In this document: piece after piece, positions 44,567-54,260 of the stretch
Layout: each line of letters begins with the position of its first letter
How positions within the stretch are numbered: the stretch's first letter is position 1
Assembly (NCBI GenBank): GCA_026707745.1
Contig: JAPOWG010000006.1
Span: 19,718 to 83,717, forward strand
Reading direction: 5' to 3'
Length of the DNA stretch: 64,000 nt
From: Chloroflexota bacterium
Lineage (GTDB): Bacteria > Chloroflexota > Anaerolineae > Aggregatilineales > Phototrophicaceae
Notes under the pieces: generated by a model
Seen by the model: only the letters and a program-made list of their open reading frames with translations
What the model was told of the DNA's origin: nothing
The model's database searches: none
Position numbers and translations under genes: made by a program

Positions 44567-46129
44567 ATGCTTCAAAGGAAACGCACCCTTTTAGCTGTTA
44601 TCGCACTGGTATTAATTCTGATCCCCGCGAGTTCGGCGGATGTCGAATGGACCGGCACCTTTGTTCTGGGTAGCTGCTGCGAGCCCAATTCCTTGGATCC
44701 GGCCGCGATGGGCATCTCGCAAACCGAGGGCTACGTGATCAACGCCATGTACGAAGGTCTTACGCAGTATTCGCGCGATGGCGAGATCGTAGCGAGGCTG
44801 GCGACGAGTTGGGAGATATCCGACGATGCCTTGACATATACGCTTTCGATACGGGAGGGCGTTCAGTTCCACGACGGCTCAACCCTGGATGCCGAAGCCG
44901 TCAAGCTTTCGCTCGATCGGCACAAGGCGCTGGGCCTGGGCAATCTGGGATTCATCCTCGCGCCCGTCGAATCTGTCACGGTCGTCGACGAGATGACCGT
45001 CGCCATTCAATTGAACTCGGCGGACTTCCAATTCTGGGCCGGCCTGCCGCATATCAAGATCCTCAGCGCTCAGGCGCTTGCCGAGCACGATATGGACGGT
45101 GATATGGCCGGTGAATTCTTCCGCGAAAACGCGGTAGGAACTGGTCCCTATCAGCTAACGCGCTGGGATCCCGGTCGTCAGACCGAAATGGAAGCCTTCC
45201 CGGATTACTGGGGCGGTTGGGACGGACCCCATATCGAGCGCTTCATCGCCCGTTATGGCCTGGATTACACCACGCGCCTGTTGCTGATGGAAGACGGCGA
45301 AGTTCATTTGATCGATTGGGCCGGCCTGTCCGATGTACGCCGCGCCGCTACCAGCTCCGCCATCCACTTGAACTTCGGCAATCCGCTGCAAGGCTTCTAC
45401 CACTTCATGAAGCAAGACGGTCCCCTAGCGAATAAGCAAGTGCGTCAGGCGCTATTGCACGCCTACCCCTACCATGCCATGATCGAGGTCATGGGCGGCT
45501 TTGCCGTTCCCCTGACATCGCCGGCGCTGGCCGGGACGATCGGACATTGCGATGTCTTCGAGCCGGTACAGGACCTTGACAAGGCGCGCGAACTGCTGGC
45601 CGAAGCCGGTTACGCCGATGGCTTCAGCGTACGGCAGGCCTATCGCCACGCCAACGAACCGCGCCGCTTCGCGGCCGTGCTCTTCCAGGAAGCCCTGGCC
45701 GAGTTGAATATCGAAGTTGTCTTGGACGACATCCCCTGGGGCACCTTCATCGATGCGCAACGCAACTTCGATACCGCCTATGATATGAGCAGCCACTGGC
45801 TCAATATTCCAATTCCCTATGCCGGGGAGATGCTCTTCCGGCTTAATCACTCGGCGTTGATAGACACTGGCACGGGCAACTGGGCCTGGTACAACAATCC
45901 TGATTTCGACGCCCTTTTGGAAGAGGCGCCGACGCTGGCTCCTGGCGACCCGCGGATCGACGAACTGCTTTGCGAGGCGCAGCAAATCCTCATTGACGAA
46001 GCGGTCGTGATCCCGGTGATGCTGTCGCAATACATCGACTTGACGCATTCCTCAGTTCGCGGCTACCAGTACGATCCCTATGGCTTCCCGGGCGATTTGC
46101 ATCCTTATGATATCTGGTTGGAAGGCTAG
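44567..46129 (+). CDS. Peptide/nickel-type ABC transporter substrate-binding protein (family 5)
   Basis: A 520-residue extracytoplasmic binding protein. Signal peptide about residues 1-24 (RTLLAVIALVLILIPASS). The family-5 signatures are EGYVINAMYEGLTQYSRDG, LTYTLSIREGVQFHDGSTLD and GTGPYQLTRWDPG. AAGGAG precedes ATG 44567. It opens an operon with two permeases, a hydantoinase A/B pair, a racemase and a peptidase, so the ligand may be a small peptide, hydantoin or 5-oxoproline derivative (inference from neighbours). Confidence 0.87.
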   Translation: MLQRKRTLLAVIALVLILIPASSADVEWTGTFVLGSCCEPNSLDPAAMGISQTEGYVINAMYEGLTQYSRDGEIVARLATSWEISDDALTYTLSIREGVQFHDGSTLDAEAVKLSLDRHKALGLGNLGFILAPVESVTVVDEMTVAIQLNSADFQFWAGLPHIKILSAQALAEHDMDGDMAGEFFRENAVGTGPYQLTRWDPGRQTEMEAFPDYWGGWDGPHIERFIARYGLDYTTRLLLMEDGEVHLIDWAGLSDVRRAATSSAIHLNFGNPLQGFYHFMKQDGPLANKQVRQALLHAYPYHAMIEVMGGFAVPLTSPALAGTIGHCDVFEPVQDLDKARELLAEAGYADGFSVRQAYRHANEPRRFAAVLFQEALAELNIEVVLDDIPWGTFIDAQRNFDTAYDMSSHWLNIPIPYAGEMLFRLNHSALIDTGTGNWAWYNNPDFDALLEEAPTLAPGDPRIDELLCEAQQILIDEAVVIPVMLSQYIDLTHSSVRGYQYDPYGFPGDLHPYDIWLEG

Positions 46130-46204
46130 CTACCTGGACGCATAGGCAGCTAATGCAGAGCGCAGTTCGACCTTCGGGCTGCGTTCTGCGCATTTACGAT
46201 ACCC

Positions 46205-47212
46205 ATGGGCAGGTTAATTCTTGAACGCCTTCTAACGCTGATTCTCAAGCTCTTTGGCATGGCGGTGATACTCTTCGTCGTCACGCAAGTCTTGCCTGCC
46301 GATCCCGCTGCCGTCGCGGCTGGCACCAACGCGCGCCCGGAACAAATCGAAAGACTTCGTGCTGAATTGGGTCTGGACAGACCCTTCCACGAGCAATTCA
46401 TCAGCTACATTGCCGGATTGGCTCGCGGCGACCTGGGCAAGTCGCTGTTGACGAGACGAGCCGTCAGCGACGACCTGCGTTTACGCTTCCCGGCGACAGC
46501 GGAACTGGCGATTTTCTCCGGCGTGGTCATCGTCGTACTGGGCATCTCGATGGGTATTCTGGCGGCGGTGAACGCGGGCAGAACGCCCGATATTCTTATC
46601 CGAATGCTGGTTGTGGCGGGTATGGGCATACCGCCGTTTGTCCTGGCGCTTTTCCTGCAACTCATCTTCGCCAAGTCGCTGGACTGGTTCCCTCTGGAAG
46701 GTCGCTTGCCGACATTGATAGCGCCGCCGCCTCACGTGACCGGGCTTTATACCATCGATAGCTTGCTCGCCGGCCAATGGGATGTCTTCTGGTCGAGCGC
46801 GCAGCATCTGGTTTTGCCTGTGGCGGCGCTATCCCTGGGACGTCTTGCGGTTGGCGCGCGCTTCACCCGCAGCGGCATGCTCGAGACGCTTTCTCAACCT
46901 TATGTGCGCACGGCTCGCGCCAAGGGCTTGAGCGAGAAGCGCGTCATTCTCCGTCACGCTTTTCGCAATGCGCTGATTCCCGTCGTCACCATGTTGGGCA
47001 TCCAAATCGGATTTCTCTTGAGCGGCGCGGTCCTGGTTGAAGTGGTGTTCACCTGGCCAGGACTGGGACGCTATGCCGTTGAGTCGGTGGTCTCATTCGA
47101 CTTTTACGCCGTCATCGGCGCGGCGTTGGTTATTGCGGTGATATTTGTGGTCTCCAATACCATCGTCGACTTGCTTTATGTGCAGTTGGATCCGCGAATT
47201 CAACACAATTAG
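46205..47212 (+). CDS. Peptide-type ABC transporter permease (DppB-like)
   Basis: A 335-residue membrane protein with six segments. The N-terminus (ILERLLTLILKLFGMAVILF), LPADPA, ELGLDRPFHEQFISYIAG, the EAA loop YVRTARAKGLSEKRVILRHA and FTWPGLGRYAVESV are those of DppB/OppB. It partners the permease at 51899, from which it is separated by three catabolic genes. Confidence 0.9.
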   Translation: MGRLILERLLTLILKLFGMAVILFVVTQVLPADPAAVAAGTNARPEQIERLRAELGLDRPFHEQFISYIAGLARGDLGKSLLTRRAVSDDLRLRFPATAELAIFSGVVIVVLGISMGILAAVNAGRTPDILIRMLVVAGMGIPPFVLALFLQLIFAKSLDWFPLEGRLPTLIAPPPHVTGLYTIDSLLAGQWDVFWSSAQHLVLPVAALSLGRLAVGARFTRSGMLETLSQPYVRTARAKGLSEKRVILRHAFRNALIPVVTMLGIQIGFLLSGAVLVEVVFTWPGLGRYAVESVVSFDFYAVIGAALVIAVIFVVSNTIVDLLYVQLDPRIQHN

Positions 47213-47238
47213 TGAATTGGCGCGGTTAAGGACGCCCT

Positions 47239-49314
47239 ATGGGATACGAGCTCGGCTTTGATATAGGCGGCACTTTTACCGATTTTGCTTTACTCGATAC
47301 AGACTCGGGAAAGCTCGACATCTTCAAGGTATTAACGACGCCGGATCATCCCGAAGCCGCCGCATTGCGCGGTTTGGGAGATCTGCTGAAAACATCCGGC
47401 ATCGGCCATGATCAGTTGCTCAACCTGTTTCATGCCACGACATTGGTGGCAAACTCGCTCATCCAGCAGCGCGGCGCGCTAGTCGGTTTATTGACAACCG
47501 CCGGCTTCCGCGACATTTTGGAAATGAGAACGGAGCAGCGATATGCCATTTATGATTTGTTCCTGCAATATCCGCCTCCGCTCAGCCCGCGCTATTTGCG
47601 ACGCGGCGTCGGTGAACGCGTCGACCGCGATGGCAGGATACTGCAACCCGTCTGCGAAGAAGACGTGCGTCATGCGGTGGCCGATTTCAAGGCGCAGGGC
47701 GTCGACGCGATCGCCGTTTCCTGCCTGCATTCCTACCGCAATCCGAGCAACGAACGACGCATCGCGGCGCTTGTCCGTGAATGCTGGCCCGATGTCCCGC
47801 TGACGCTCTCCAGTGATATCGCGCCGGAGATTCGCGAATATGAACGGACATCGACGGCCGTGGCCAACGCCTATGTTTTGCCGCTGATGTACCGGTATCT
47901 ACAGACCATGCGTGATGAGCTTGCCGCGTCCAAATTCAACGGGAACTTTTATCTGATGCTCTCGTCGGGCAGCACAGCGCTGGCTTCCGCGGCTGCCGAA
48001 CAACCCATTCGTCTAGTCGAATCGGGACCGGCCGCGGGCGCGCTCGCTGCGGCCTATTTCGGCGAATTGGCCGGCCACGCCGATCTCATTTCCTTCGACA
48101 TGGGCGGGACAACCGCAAAAGTGGCGCTGGTGCACGACGGAAAACCGGCGATTGCCTCCAACCTGGAAGTAGCTCGGGTCAACCGATTCGCCAAGGGCAG
48201 CGGCTACCCGCTGCAATTTCCCACGGTCGATATCCTGGAAAGCGGCGCTGGCGGCGGCTCTATCGCTTGGGTGGATGACCTGGGTTTGCTCAAAGTCGGC
48301 CCGCAAAGCGCGGGCTCGAGCCCGGGACCTGCAGCCTATGGCTTCGGCGGCAATCTGCCGACTGTAACCGATGCCGACCTCGTCTTGGGCTATCTCAATC
48401 CGGATTATTTTCTTGGTGGGGAAATGACGCTCGATGTGGCGGCGGCAGAACGCGCGCTGGGAGCGATCGCCGAGACATTCTCCTGGACCCTGGTCGAAGC
48501 CGCTGACGCCATTCACCGGCTGGTCAATGAGAATATGGCGGCATCAGCGCGCATCCACATTCTGGAGCGAGCGCGCGATCCGCGCAACTATGCCATGATC
48601 TGTTTCGGCGGCGCAGGCCCAGTGCACGCCGCGGGGGTCGCATCGATTTTGGGCGCTCGCGAAGTCGTCGTTGCGCCCGGCGCCGGCGTCGCATCCGCAA
48701 TCGGCTTGTTGATCGCGCCGGTCGCCTTTGACTTCGCTCGTTCCTACCCAACCATGTTGGCAAACACGAATTGGTCGGTCGTCAGGGATCTCTTCAAGGA
48801 CATGGAAACTCAGGGACTGCAGATGCTTTATGATGCAAGCATCGGCGAAGGGGATGTGAAAATCGAACGAAGCGTTGACGGTCGCTTCCAAGGTCAACTA
48901 CACGAGATTCAGGTTCCCCTGCCCCATGACCTGAGCGCAATGGATGTTTCCGCCTTTATTGATCGATTTAACGCGACTTATAAAGGACTTTATCATTACG
49001 TACCGGAGCACACAGCCATCGAACTTTTGACCTGGCGCAGCCGGGTATCCGGCGCGCGCGCGGCCATCAAACAGCAAAGGCTCCCCGACGCCGGCACCGA
49101 CCCCGCCCCGTCCTTCAAAGGCAAGCGGCAAGCGTATTTTGCTGAAGCAGGCGGATTCGTCGACGCGCCAACTTATGACCGCTATCGGCTGGGCGGGGGC
49201 ATGACGATCGTCGGTCCCGCGATCATTGAAGAGCGCGAATCGACAATTGTCCTGCGCCCGGGCATGAAGGCATTCGTAGACGTATACGCAAATGTGCACT
49301 TGCATCTGCGATGA
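47239..49314 (+). CDS. hyuA: Hydantoinase/5-oxoprolinase subunit A
   Basis: A 691-residue ATP-using amidase subunit. Phosphate-binding motifs of the actin-like fold are present: GFDIGGTFTDFALLD (6-20) and SFDMGGTTAKVALV (about 285-298). HATTLVANSLIQQRGA, SGPAAGALAAAYF and ICFGGAGPVHA are diagnostic. With subunit B it opens hydantoins, 5-oxoproline or N-methylhydantoin; the exact substrate cannot be fixed. The racemase and peptidase downstream favour an amino-acid-derived ring. Confidence 0.92.
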   Translation: MGYELGFDIGGTFTDFALLDTDSGKLDIFKVLTTPDHPEAAALRGLGDLLKTSGIGHDQLLNLFHATTLVANSLIQQRGALVGLLTTAGFRDILEMRTEQRYAIYDLFLQYPPPLSPRYLRRGVGERVDRDGRILQPVCEEDVRHAVADFKAQGVDAIAVSCLHSYRNPSNERRIAALVRECWPDVPLTLSSDIAPEIREYERTSTAVANAYVLPLMYRYLQTMRDELAASKFNGNFYLMLSSGSTALASAAAEQPIRLVESGPAAGALAAAYFGELAGHADLISFDMGGTTAKVALVHDGKPAIASNLEVARVNRFAKGSGYPLQFPTVDILESGAGGGSIAWVDDLGLLKVGPQSAGSSPGPAAYGFGGNLPTVTDADLVLGYLNPDYFLGGEMTLDVAAAERALGAIAETFSWTLVEAADAIHRLVNENMAASARIHILERARDPRNYAMICFGGAGPVHAAGVASILGAREVVVAPGAGVASAIGLLIAPVAFDFARSYPTMLANTNWSVVRDLFKDMETQGLQMLYDASIGEGDVKIERSVDGRFQGQLHEIQVPLPHDLSAMDVSAFIDRFNATYKGLYHYVPEHTAIELLTWRSRVSGARAAIKQQRLPDAGTDPAPSFKGKRQAYFAEAGGFVDAPTYDRYRLGGGMTIVGPAIIEERESTIVLRPGMKAFVDVYANVHLHLR

Positions 49315-49338
49315 GCGCGGGGAAAGGAAGGACCGGGA

Positions 49339-50136
49339 ATGAGGATCCTATGGATAGACCCAATCGTAGAAGACAAGCTCTACACCGACGCCTTGAAGAC
49401 CGCCTTCGCCGCTTCCAGGCGGCCCGAGACGGAGGTGGATATCTTGTCCTTGCCCCCGGGGCCAGGCCCGCGTCACCTGCGTTATCACGCTTACGAAGCG
49501 CTGGTGATGGCTGATATCGTGACGGCGGTTTATCGTTTCGCCGACCGCTATGATGGCTTTGTGATCGGCTGCTTTTATGATCTGGCGCTGCGCGAGGCGC
49601 GTGAAGTATCCGGCAGAGCCATTGTGACCGCGCCCTGTCAATCGTCGTTAGCAATTGCCTCACACTTGGGAAACAGCTTTTCCGTGCTGGTGGGGGCCAG
49701 CAAGGCGATCGCCAAGATGAGCGAAAATATTCACAGCTACGGTTACGGCCATCGCTTGCGCTCAATGCGCCCGCTGAACATGAACGTGCTCGACTTTCAA
49801 GCGCAAGCCGACCGTACTATGGAAGCCATGCTGCGCGAGGGCAGACGCGCCGTTGAAGACGATGGCGCCGAGGTCATCATCCTGGGTTGCAGCGCCGAGG
49901 TTGGCTTTCACCAAACCTTGCAAGAAGAACTGGGCGTACCGGTCATCGACTCGGCGCTGGCGCCCTTCAAATACGCGGAATTCCTGGCGGAAGCGGCGCA
50001 GCGCTTCGGCTGGCAGCCCAGCCGAAAATGGGGCAGCGAAGCGCCGCCTCGGCAGGAAATCGAGCAATGGGGCTTGTTTCAAGCAAACGAACCGGAACCA
50101 AGGACCTTGATCAAGCAAGAAGCGGAGTTAACATGA
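49339..50136 (+). CDS. Aspartate/glutamate/hydantoin racemase
   Basis: A 265-residue racemase with the two catalytic Cys: Cys78 (FVIGCFYDLAL) and Cys184 (IILGCSAEVGF). The gene neighbours make hydantoin racemase or an amino-acid racemase likely, letting the pathway use both isomers. The stop overlaps the next start as ATGA, so translation is coupled. Confidence 0.85.
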   Translation: MRILWIDPIVEDKLYTDALKTAFAASRRPETEVDILSLPPGPGPRHLRYHAYEALVMADIVTAVYRFADRYDGFVIGCFYDLALREAREVSGRAIVTAPCQSSLAIASHLGNSFSVLVGASKAIAKMSENIHSYGYGHRLRSMRPLNMNVLDFQAQADRTMEAMLREGRRAVEDDGAEVIILGCSAEVGFHQTLQEELGVPVIDSALAPFKYAEFLAEAAQRFGWQPSRKWGSEAPPRQEIEQWGLFQANEPEPRTLIKQEAELT

Positions 50137-51866
50137 GCGCAATCGATCCACTGACGCTGGAAATCCTCTGGCAGCGATTGATCACCGTCGCCGATCAAAT
50201 GTCTACGACCCTGGCTCGGACGGCCTTCTCCACCACCATAACCGCCTCGAATGACTATGGCTGCGTGCTTATCGACGCCGATGCGCAGTGCATCGCGCAT
50301 GCGCATCGCAGCTTGCCTATCTTCAATCGAACGATGCCCTACACCTGCAGCATCGTGCTTGAACAGTTCGGACGGGACAACATTGTGCCGGGCGATGTCT
50401 TCATTTCAAACGATCCTTGGCAGAATGCCGGCCACCATCCCGATATCACTGTCATCACACCATTTTTCAAGGATGACACTCTCGTGGGTTTCGCCGCCAG
50501 CATCGCGCACCACGCCGATGTCGGCGGCTCCATCGACACCAACCGCGTCACCGACAGCTACGAAGAAGGTCTGCTAATCCCGCTGGTACGGCTCTATCAA
50601 GGCGGTGACCTGAACCAGACCGTGCTCGACTTTGTGGCTGCCAATGTTCGCTTGCCGACCGCCGTCATCGGCGACATCCACGCGCAGGCCGCCGCCAACC
50701 AGACCGGCGCCGAACGCTGCCTGGCGCTGCTCGATGAGTATGACTTGCCGGATCTGCGAGGGCTTTCCCGCGAGATCCACCGTCGCTCCGAAGACGCGAT
50801 GAGAACGGCAATCAGCGCTCTGCCTGACGGCGTTTACCGATCCCAAGTGATCGTCGACGAGTTGGATCAGCCCCTGGATTTGGTCTGCGCGCTTGAAGTG
50901 CGCGGCGACGAAATCTACATTGACTTCGGCGGCACATCGCCGCAGCAGCCTCGCGGCGGCATCAACGTGACTTTCACCTTTACGCACGGGCAGATATCCT
51001 ACGCCCTCAAGGCCACCCTGTTGCCGGATGTGCCGGGAAATGACGGCTGCTATCGACCGATCCATGCCAGCGCGCCGCCCGGCTGCATCCTCAACGCACA
51101 GCGGCCGGCGTCCTGCAACCAGAGACATCGCATCGGCGCGCATATATTTGGCGCCGTTTTGCGGGCCTTGGCAGAAGTATTGCCCGATCGCGTGATCGCC
51201 GGCTCGGGATTCCTGGTAAGCACGCGCGTTTTCACTACCGCCGCGGAGGACGGCGCGGTGGAGCACTGCTATTTGTTCAGCGCAGGCGGCATGGGCGCCA
51301 ATGCCCGCTCAAACGGAATTTCGACTGTTCAGGTACCCGCGCTCGCCGGCGCAGTTCCGGTTGAGCTATTCGAAATCACGGTACCGATCTTGACGCGCTG
51401 CCGCGAATTTATCACCGATTCGGGCGGCGCCGGGCAGCAGCGCGGCGGGCTGGCGCAGCGCATGGAATTGGGCCTGCTGCCCAGTTTCGACGGTAGAGCG
51501 ACTGTGGCCGTGCACGCTGCCGGTCAACACGTCCCGCCATTCGGTCTGCATGGAGGCGGCGGCGGCATTTCCGCCGAAATACTGCGCGACGGCGTCGCGC
51601 TGACGCGCGCCGAGAAAGTCGAGGTCGCCAGCGCGCTCCCAATAGCGGATAGCGATATGACGGTCGGATTCGATACGGCTGCCGGCGGTGGTTACGGTTC
51701 GCCCCTGGAACGCGGGTTGGAAGATGTGCAAGCGGACGTGCGCGATGGTCTGGTTTCGCTGGAGCAAGCCGAGACGGTCTACGGCGTCATCCTTGATCCG
51801 CAGACCATCCAACTGGACAGAAAGGCATCCGAGGAAAAGCGGCGCCAACTGGCAAACTGGGGTTGA
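50133..51866 (+). CDS. hyuB: Hydantoinase/5-oxoprolinase subunit B
   Basis: A 577-residue partner of HyuA. DPLTLEILWQRLITVADQMS, NDYGCVLIDADAQCIAH, SNDPWQNAGHHPDITVITP, AHHADVGG and the Gly-rich C-terminus (TAGGGGYGSP-like TAAGGGYGSPLERG) are typical. The frame is open far upstream inside the racemase gene, but GGAG before ATG 50133 and the homology fix the start. Confidence 0.93.
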   Translation: MSAIDPLTLEILWQRLITVADQMSTTLARTAFSTTITASNDYGCVLIDADAQCIAHAHRSLPIFNRTMPYTCSIVLEQFGRDNIVPGDVFISNDPWQNAGHHPDITVITPFFKDDTLVGFAASIAHHADVGGSIDTNRVTDSYEEGLLIPLVRLYQGGDLNQTVLDFVAANVRLPTAVIGDIHAQAAANQTGAERCLALLDEYDLPDLRGLSREIHRRSEDAMRTAISALPDGVYRSQVIVDELDQPLDLVCALEVRGDEIYIDFGGTSPQQPRGGINVTFTFTHGQISYALKATLLPDVPGNDGCYRPIHASAPPGCILNAQRPASCNQRHRIGAHIFGAVLRALAEVLPDRVIAGSGFLVSTRVFTTAAEDGAVEHCYLFSAGGMGANARSNGISTVQVPALAGAVPVELFEITVPILTRCREFITDSGGAGQQRGGLAQRMELGLLPSFDGRATVAVHAAGQHVPPFGLHGGGGGISAEILRDGVALTRAEKVEVASALPIADSDMTVGFDTAAGGGYGSPLERGLEDVQADVRDGLVSLEQAETVYGVILDPQTIQLDRKASEEKRRQLANWG

Positions 51867-51898
51867 AGCGCGTAGGCTAGCGACTAAAGGGAGGGGCG

Positions 51899-52741
51899 GT
51901 GCGAGAGGACCACGTTGTCGCCAAGCTGACAAAGTTCTGTAGAACGAACCCCGGTTTGACCGCGGGCGGCTTGCTGATCTTGCCCTTCGTTTTGTTCGCG
52001 CTACTGCCCGAGATCTTCGCCACCCACGATCCGATCAAGACCTCCATCCGCGAGTTATACGCGCCGCCTAGCGCCGAGCACTTTTTTGGCACTGATGAAC
52101 TGGGCCGCGATGTATACAGCCGCGTCGTCTATGGCGCGCGCATTTCTCTGGTCGCCGCCTCACTGATTATCAGCGTCGCCTGTCTCGTCGGCGTCGTCCT
52201 GGGCACGGTGGCCGGCTTCTGGCGCGGCTGGAGCGATCGCGTCATCATGACTCTGGTCGATCTGGTGCTGGCTTTTCCCAGCTTGATCTTGGCGCTGGCC
52301 GTCAGCGCGGCGCTCGGCCCCGGTCTGCGCAGCGCCATCATCGCCGCGGCGGCGGTCTGGTGGCCCGTTTACGCGCGCCTGCTGCGAGGCCTGACGATCC
52401 AGCTCAGCGAAATGGAATATGTGACCGCGGCCAGGGCCATGGGCGCGTCGTCGCCGGCGATCATCTTCCGGCACATATTGCCCAACGCCGTTTATGCCGT
52501 CATCGTGCGCATCAGCCTCGATCTGGGCCTGGCCGTACTGCTGCTCGCCAGTTTGAGCTTTATCGGCCTGGGCGCGAGCGCTCCGACGCCGGAATGGGGC
52601 GCGATGGTCGCATGGGGGCGCATCTATTTTCTGACCGAATGGTGGATCGGCGCCTTCCCGGCGGTGGCGATCACGCTGGTCGTGGTCGGCATCACCTTGC
52701 TCGGCGACGGATTGAACGATGCGCGGGACCCAAACCGCTAG
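51899..52741 (+). CDS. Peptide-type ABC transporter permease (DppC-like)
   Basis: A 280-residue membrane protein. HFFGTDELGRDVYSRVVYGA, the EAA loop YVTAARAMGASSPAIIFRHI, and LSFIGLGASAPTPEWGAM are DppC signatures. Start is GTG at 51899 directly after GGGAGGGG. No DppD/DppF-type ATPase is in the window, so the transporter must borrow ATPases coded elsewhere. Confidence 0.9.
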   Translation: MREDHVVAKLTKFCRTNPGLTAGGLLILPFVLFALLPEIFATHDPIKTSIRELYAPPSAEHFFGTDELGRDVYSRVVYGARISLVAASLIISVACLVGVVLGTVAGFWRGWSDRVIMTLVDLVLAFPSLILALAVSAALGPGLRSAIIAAAAVWWPVYARLLRGLTIQLSEMEYVTAARAMGASSPAIIFRHILPNAVYAVIVRISLDLGLAVLLLASLSFIGLGASAPTPEWGAMVAWGRIYFLTEWWIGAFPAVAITLVVVGITLLGDGLNDARDPNR

Positions 52742-52783
52742 CATAACCCCAATTGCTGCTTCAGCACGAGAGGTCATTTCCTG

Positions 52784-53884
52784 ATGATTAACCAGACCCG
52801 TTTTGACAAACTGTACGCGATCATGCGGGATGCCGGACTGGACATAGTCGCGCTAATCCCGGGACCCAACCATCGTTATCTTTTCGACGCGGTGCACTTC
52901 GTCCTGGAACGCCCCATTGTCATTTTCCTGGCTATAGATGCCGAGCCGGTGGCCGTCATCCCCGAATTGGAGATTCCCCTTTTCGAGCGACATGCGGTAC
53001 AAGCTCAGTTATTTGCCTACACAGATGCGGATGGCTATCAAACTGCCTTCCGGGACGCGCTAATTGCCCTTGAGTCGCCGGGCAAGACCATCGGCGTTGA
53101 GGGCTTGTTCATGCGCTTTTTCGAGGGCGAAGCGATCCGCTCGGCTGCGCCCGAGGCACAGGTGATCGACGCCTCCCAAGCGCTGGAAGAACTGCGCCTG
53201 ATCAAGGATGCCGGGGAAGTCGCCGCGCTTCGCCGCGCCATCCAAATCTCCGAGGATGCCCTGCGCGCAACGCTGGGCGAGGCGCGGGTTGGCATGAGCG
53301 AGATCGAACTTGCGGCTATCCTGGACCAGCACATGAGAGAAATGGGCGGCGAGGGACTGTCCTTCGATATTATCTTGCATGCCGGAGGCAATACGGCGCT
53401 GCCCCATTCAGGTCCCCTGGCATATCGCATGGGGCGCGGGGATCCGCTGATTTTCGATTTTGGCGCGACCTTCGGCGGATACTGTGCCGATATCACGCGC
53501 ACGGTTTTCCTGGGCGAGGTCAGCGACGAGCAGCGCAACTTCTATGCCTTGGTACAGGCCGCCAACGAAGCCGGGCGACAGGCCGCCAAGCCGGGCGTCA
53601 CAGCCGAATCCGTTGATATTGCGGCGCGGCAAGTTTTCATTGACGCCGGATACGAATCCCTGCTGCGGCATCGCACGGGCCACGGACTCGGACTGCAAGC
53701 GCATGAAGCGCCTTACATCGTCGAAGGCAACCAGCGACTGCTGGAGCCGGGCATGGTCTTCACCGTTGAGCCGGGCATATATCGCATCGGGGAAATCGGC
53801 GTTCGTATTGAAGATGACGTCCTCGTCACGGAAGAGGGCTGTGAAAGCTTGACCAACTTTCCTAGGGATATTCTGATCATTTGA
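52784..53884 (+). CDS. M24-family aminopeptidase/creatinase-like (Xaa-Pro peptidase type)
   Basis: A 366-residue metallopeptidase. N-terminal creatinase-type domain to about residue 130, then the pita-bread domain with all five metal ligands: Asp225, Asp236, His300, Glu329 and Glu343. [15 protein letters not shown] and FTVEPGIY are conserved. It may cleave Xaa-Pro dipeptides, or, given the operon, hydrolyse the carbamoyl or methyl amino acids formed from hydantoins as creatinase relatives do; the choice is open. Last gene of the operon. Confidence 0.88.
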   Translation: MINQTRFDKLYAIMRDAGLDIVALIPGPNHRYLFDAVHFVLERPIVIFLAIDAEPVAVIPELEIPLFERHAVQAQLFAYTDADGYQTAFRDALIALESPGKTIGVEGLFMRFFEGEAIRSAAPEAQVIDASQALEELRLIKDAGEVAALRRAIQISEDALRATLGEARVGMSEIELAAILDQHMREMGGEGLSFDIILHAGGNTALPHSGPLAYRMGRGDPLIFDFGATFGGYCADITRTVFLGEVSDEQRNFYALVQAANEAGRQAAKPGVTAESVDIAARQVFIDAGYESLLRHRTGHGLGLQAHEAPYIVEGNQRLLEPGMVFTVEPGIYRIGEIGVRIEDDVLVTEEGCESLTNFPRDILII

Positions 53885-54260
53885 GCGGGATTTCAGCCAG
53901 CTTGTCGTCGCCCGCACGAGAGGGGTATTTTCAGGGCGGATATCGGTCCACATTGATGCGGAGTTTTTTAAGGCAACGGTTTGCGTGAGGAAGAAAAAAA
54001 TGTTATGGTTAGCCGATATATTGATTTGCTGATTTTCGCCGGGAAACGTCAAAAGAATTGCGGTCGTTCGAAAGTAATCTAGCTCGCCGTTGACGGATGA
54101 GGAAACTTGTCGAAGTCTGTATCAACCAGGCTGAAATCCGACACCGCGCGCGAGACCCAGCGACTGTTTGGACGCGATTCTGAAAACGAGGAGGTGATGC
54201 ACAAGACGATGAGAAACCTGTTTATTCACAGAATCGGAAAATAGTTATTCAGGAGGAAAC
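53885..54260 (+). other. Gap and leader before the sugar ABC operon
   Basis: 376 bases with no full-size gene. An AT-rich patch at 53965-54035 is the likely promoter region but gives only weak boxes (TTGCGT, 17, TATGGT). A tiny frame with a strong ribosome-binding site ends 16 bases before the next gene. Confidence 0.5.
54197..54244 (+). CDS. Possible leader peptide (15 codons) before the sugar-binding protein gene
   Basis: GAGGAGGTG, nearly a perfect complement to the 16S rRNA end, is followed by ATG CAC AAG ACG ATG and a frame MHKTMRNLFIHRIGK. The second ATG (54209) is better spaced. The stop is just before the ribosome-binding site of the next gene. Could be a coupling or attenuating leader; chance cannot be excluded. 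Confidence 0.25.
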   Translation: MHKTMRNLFIHRIGK

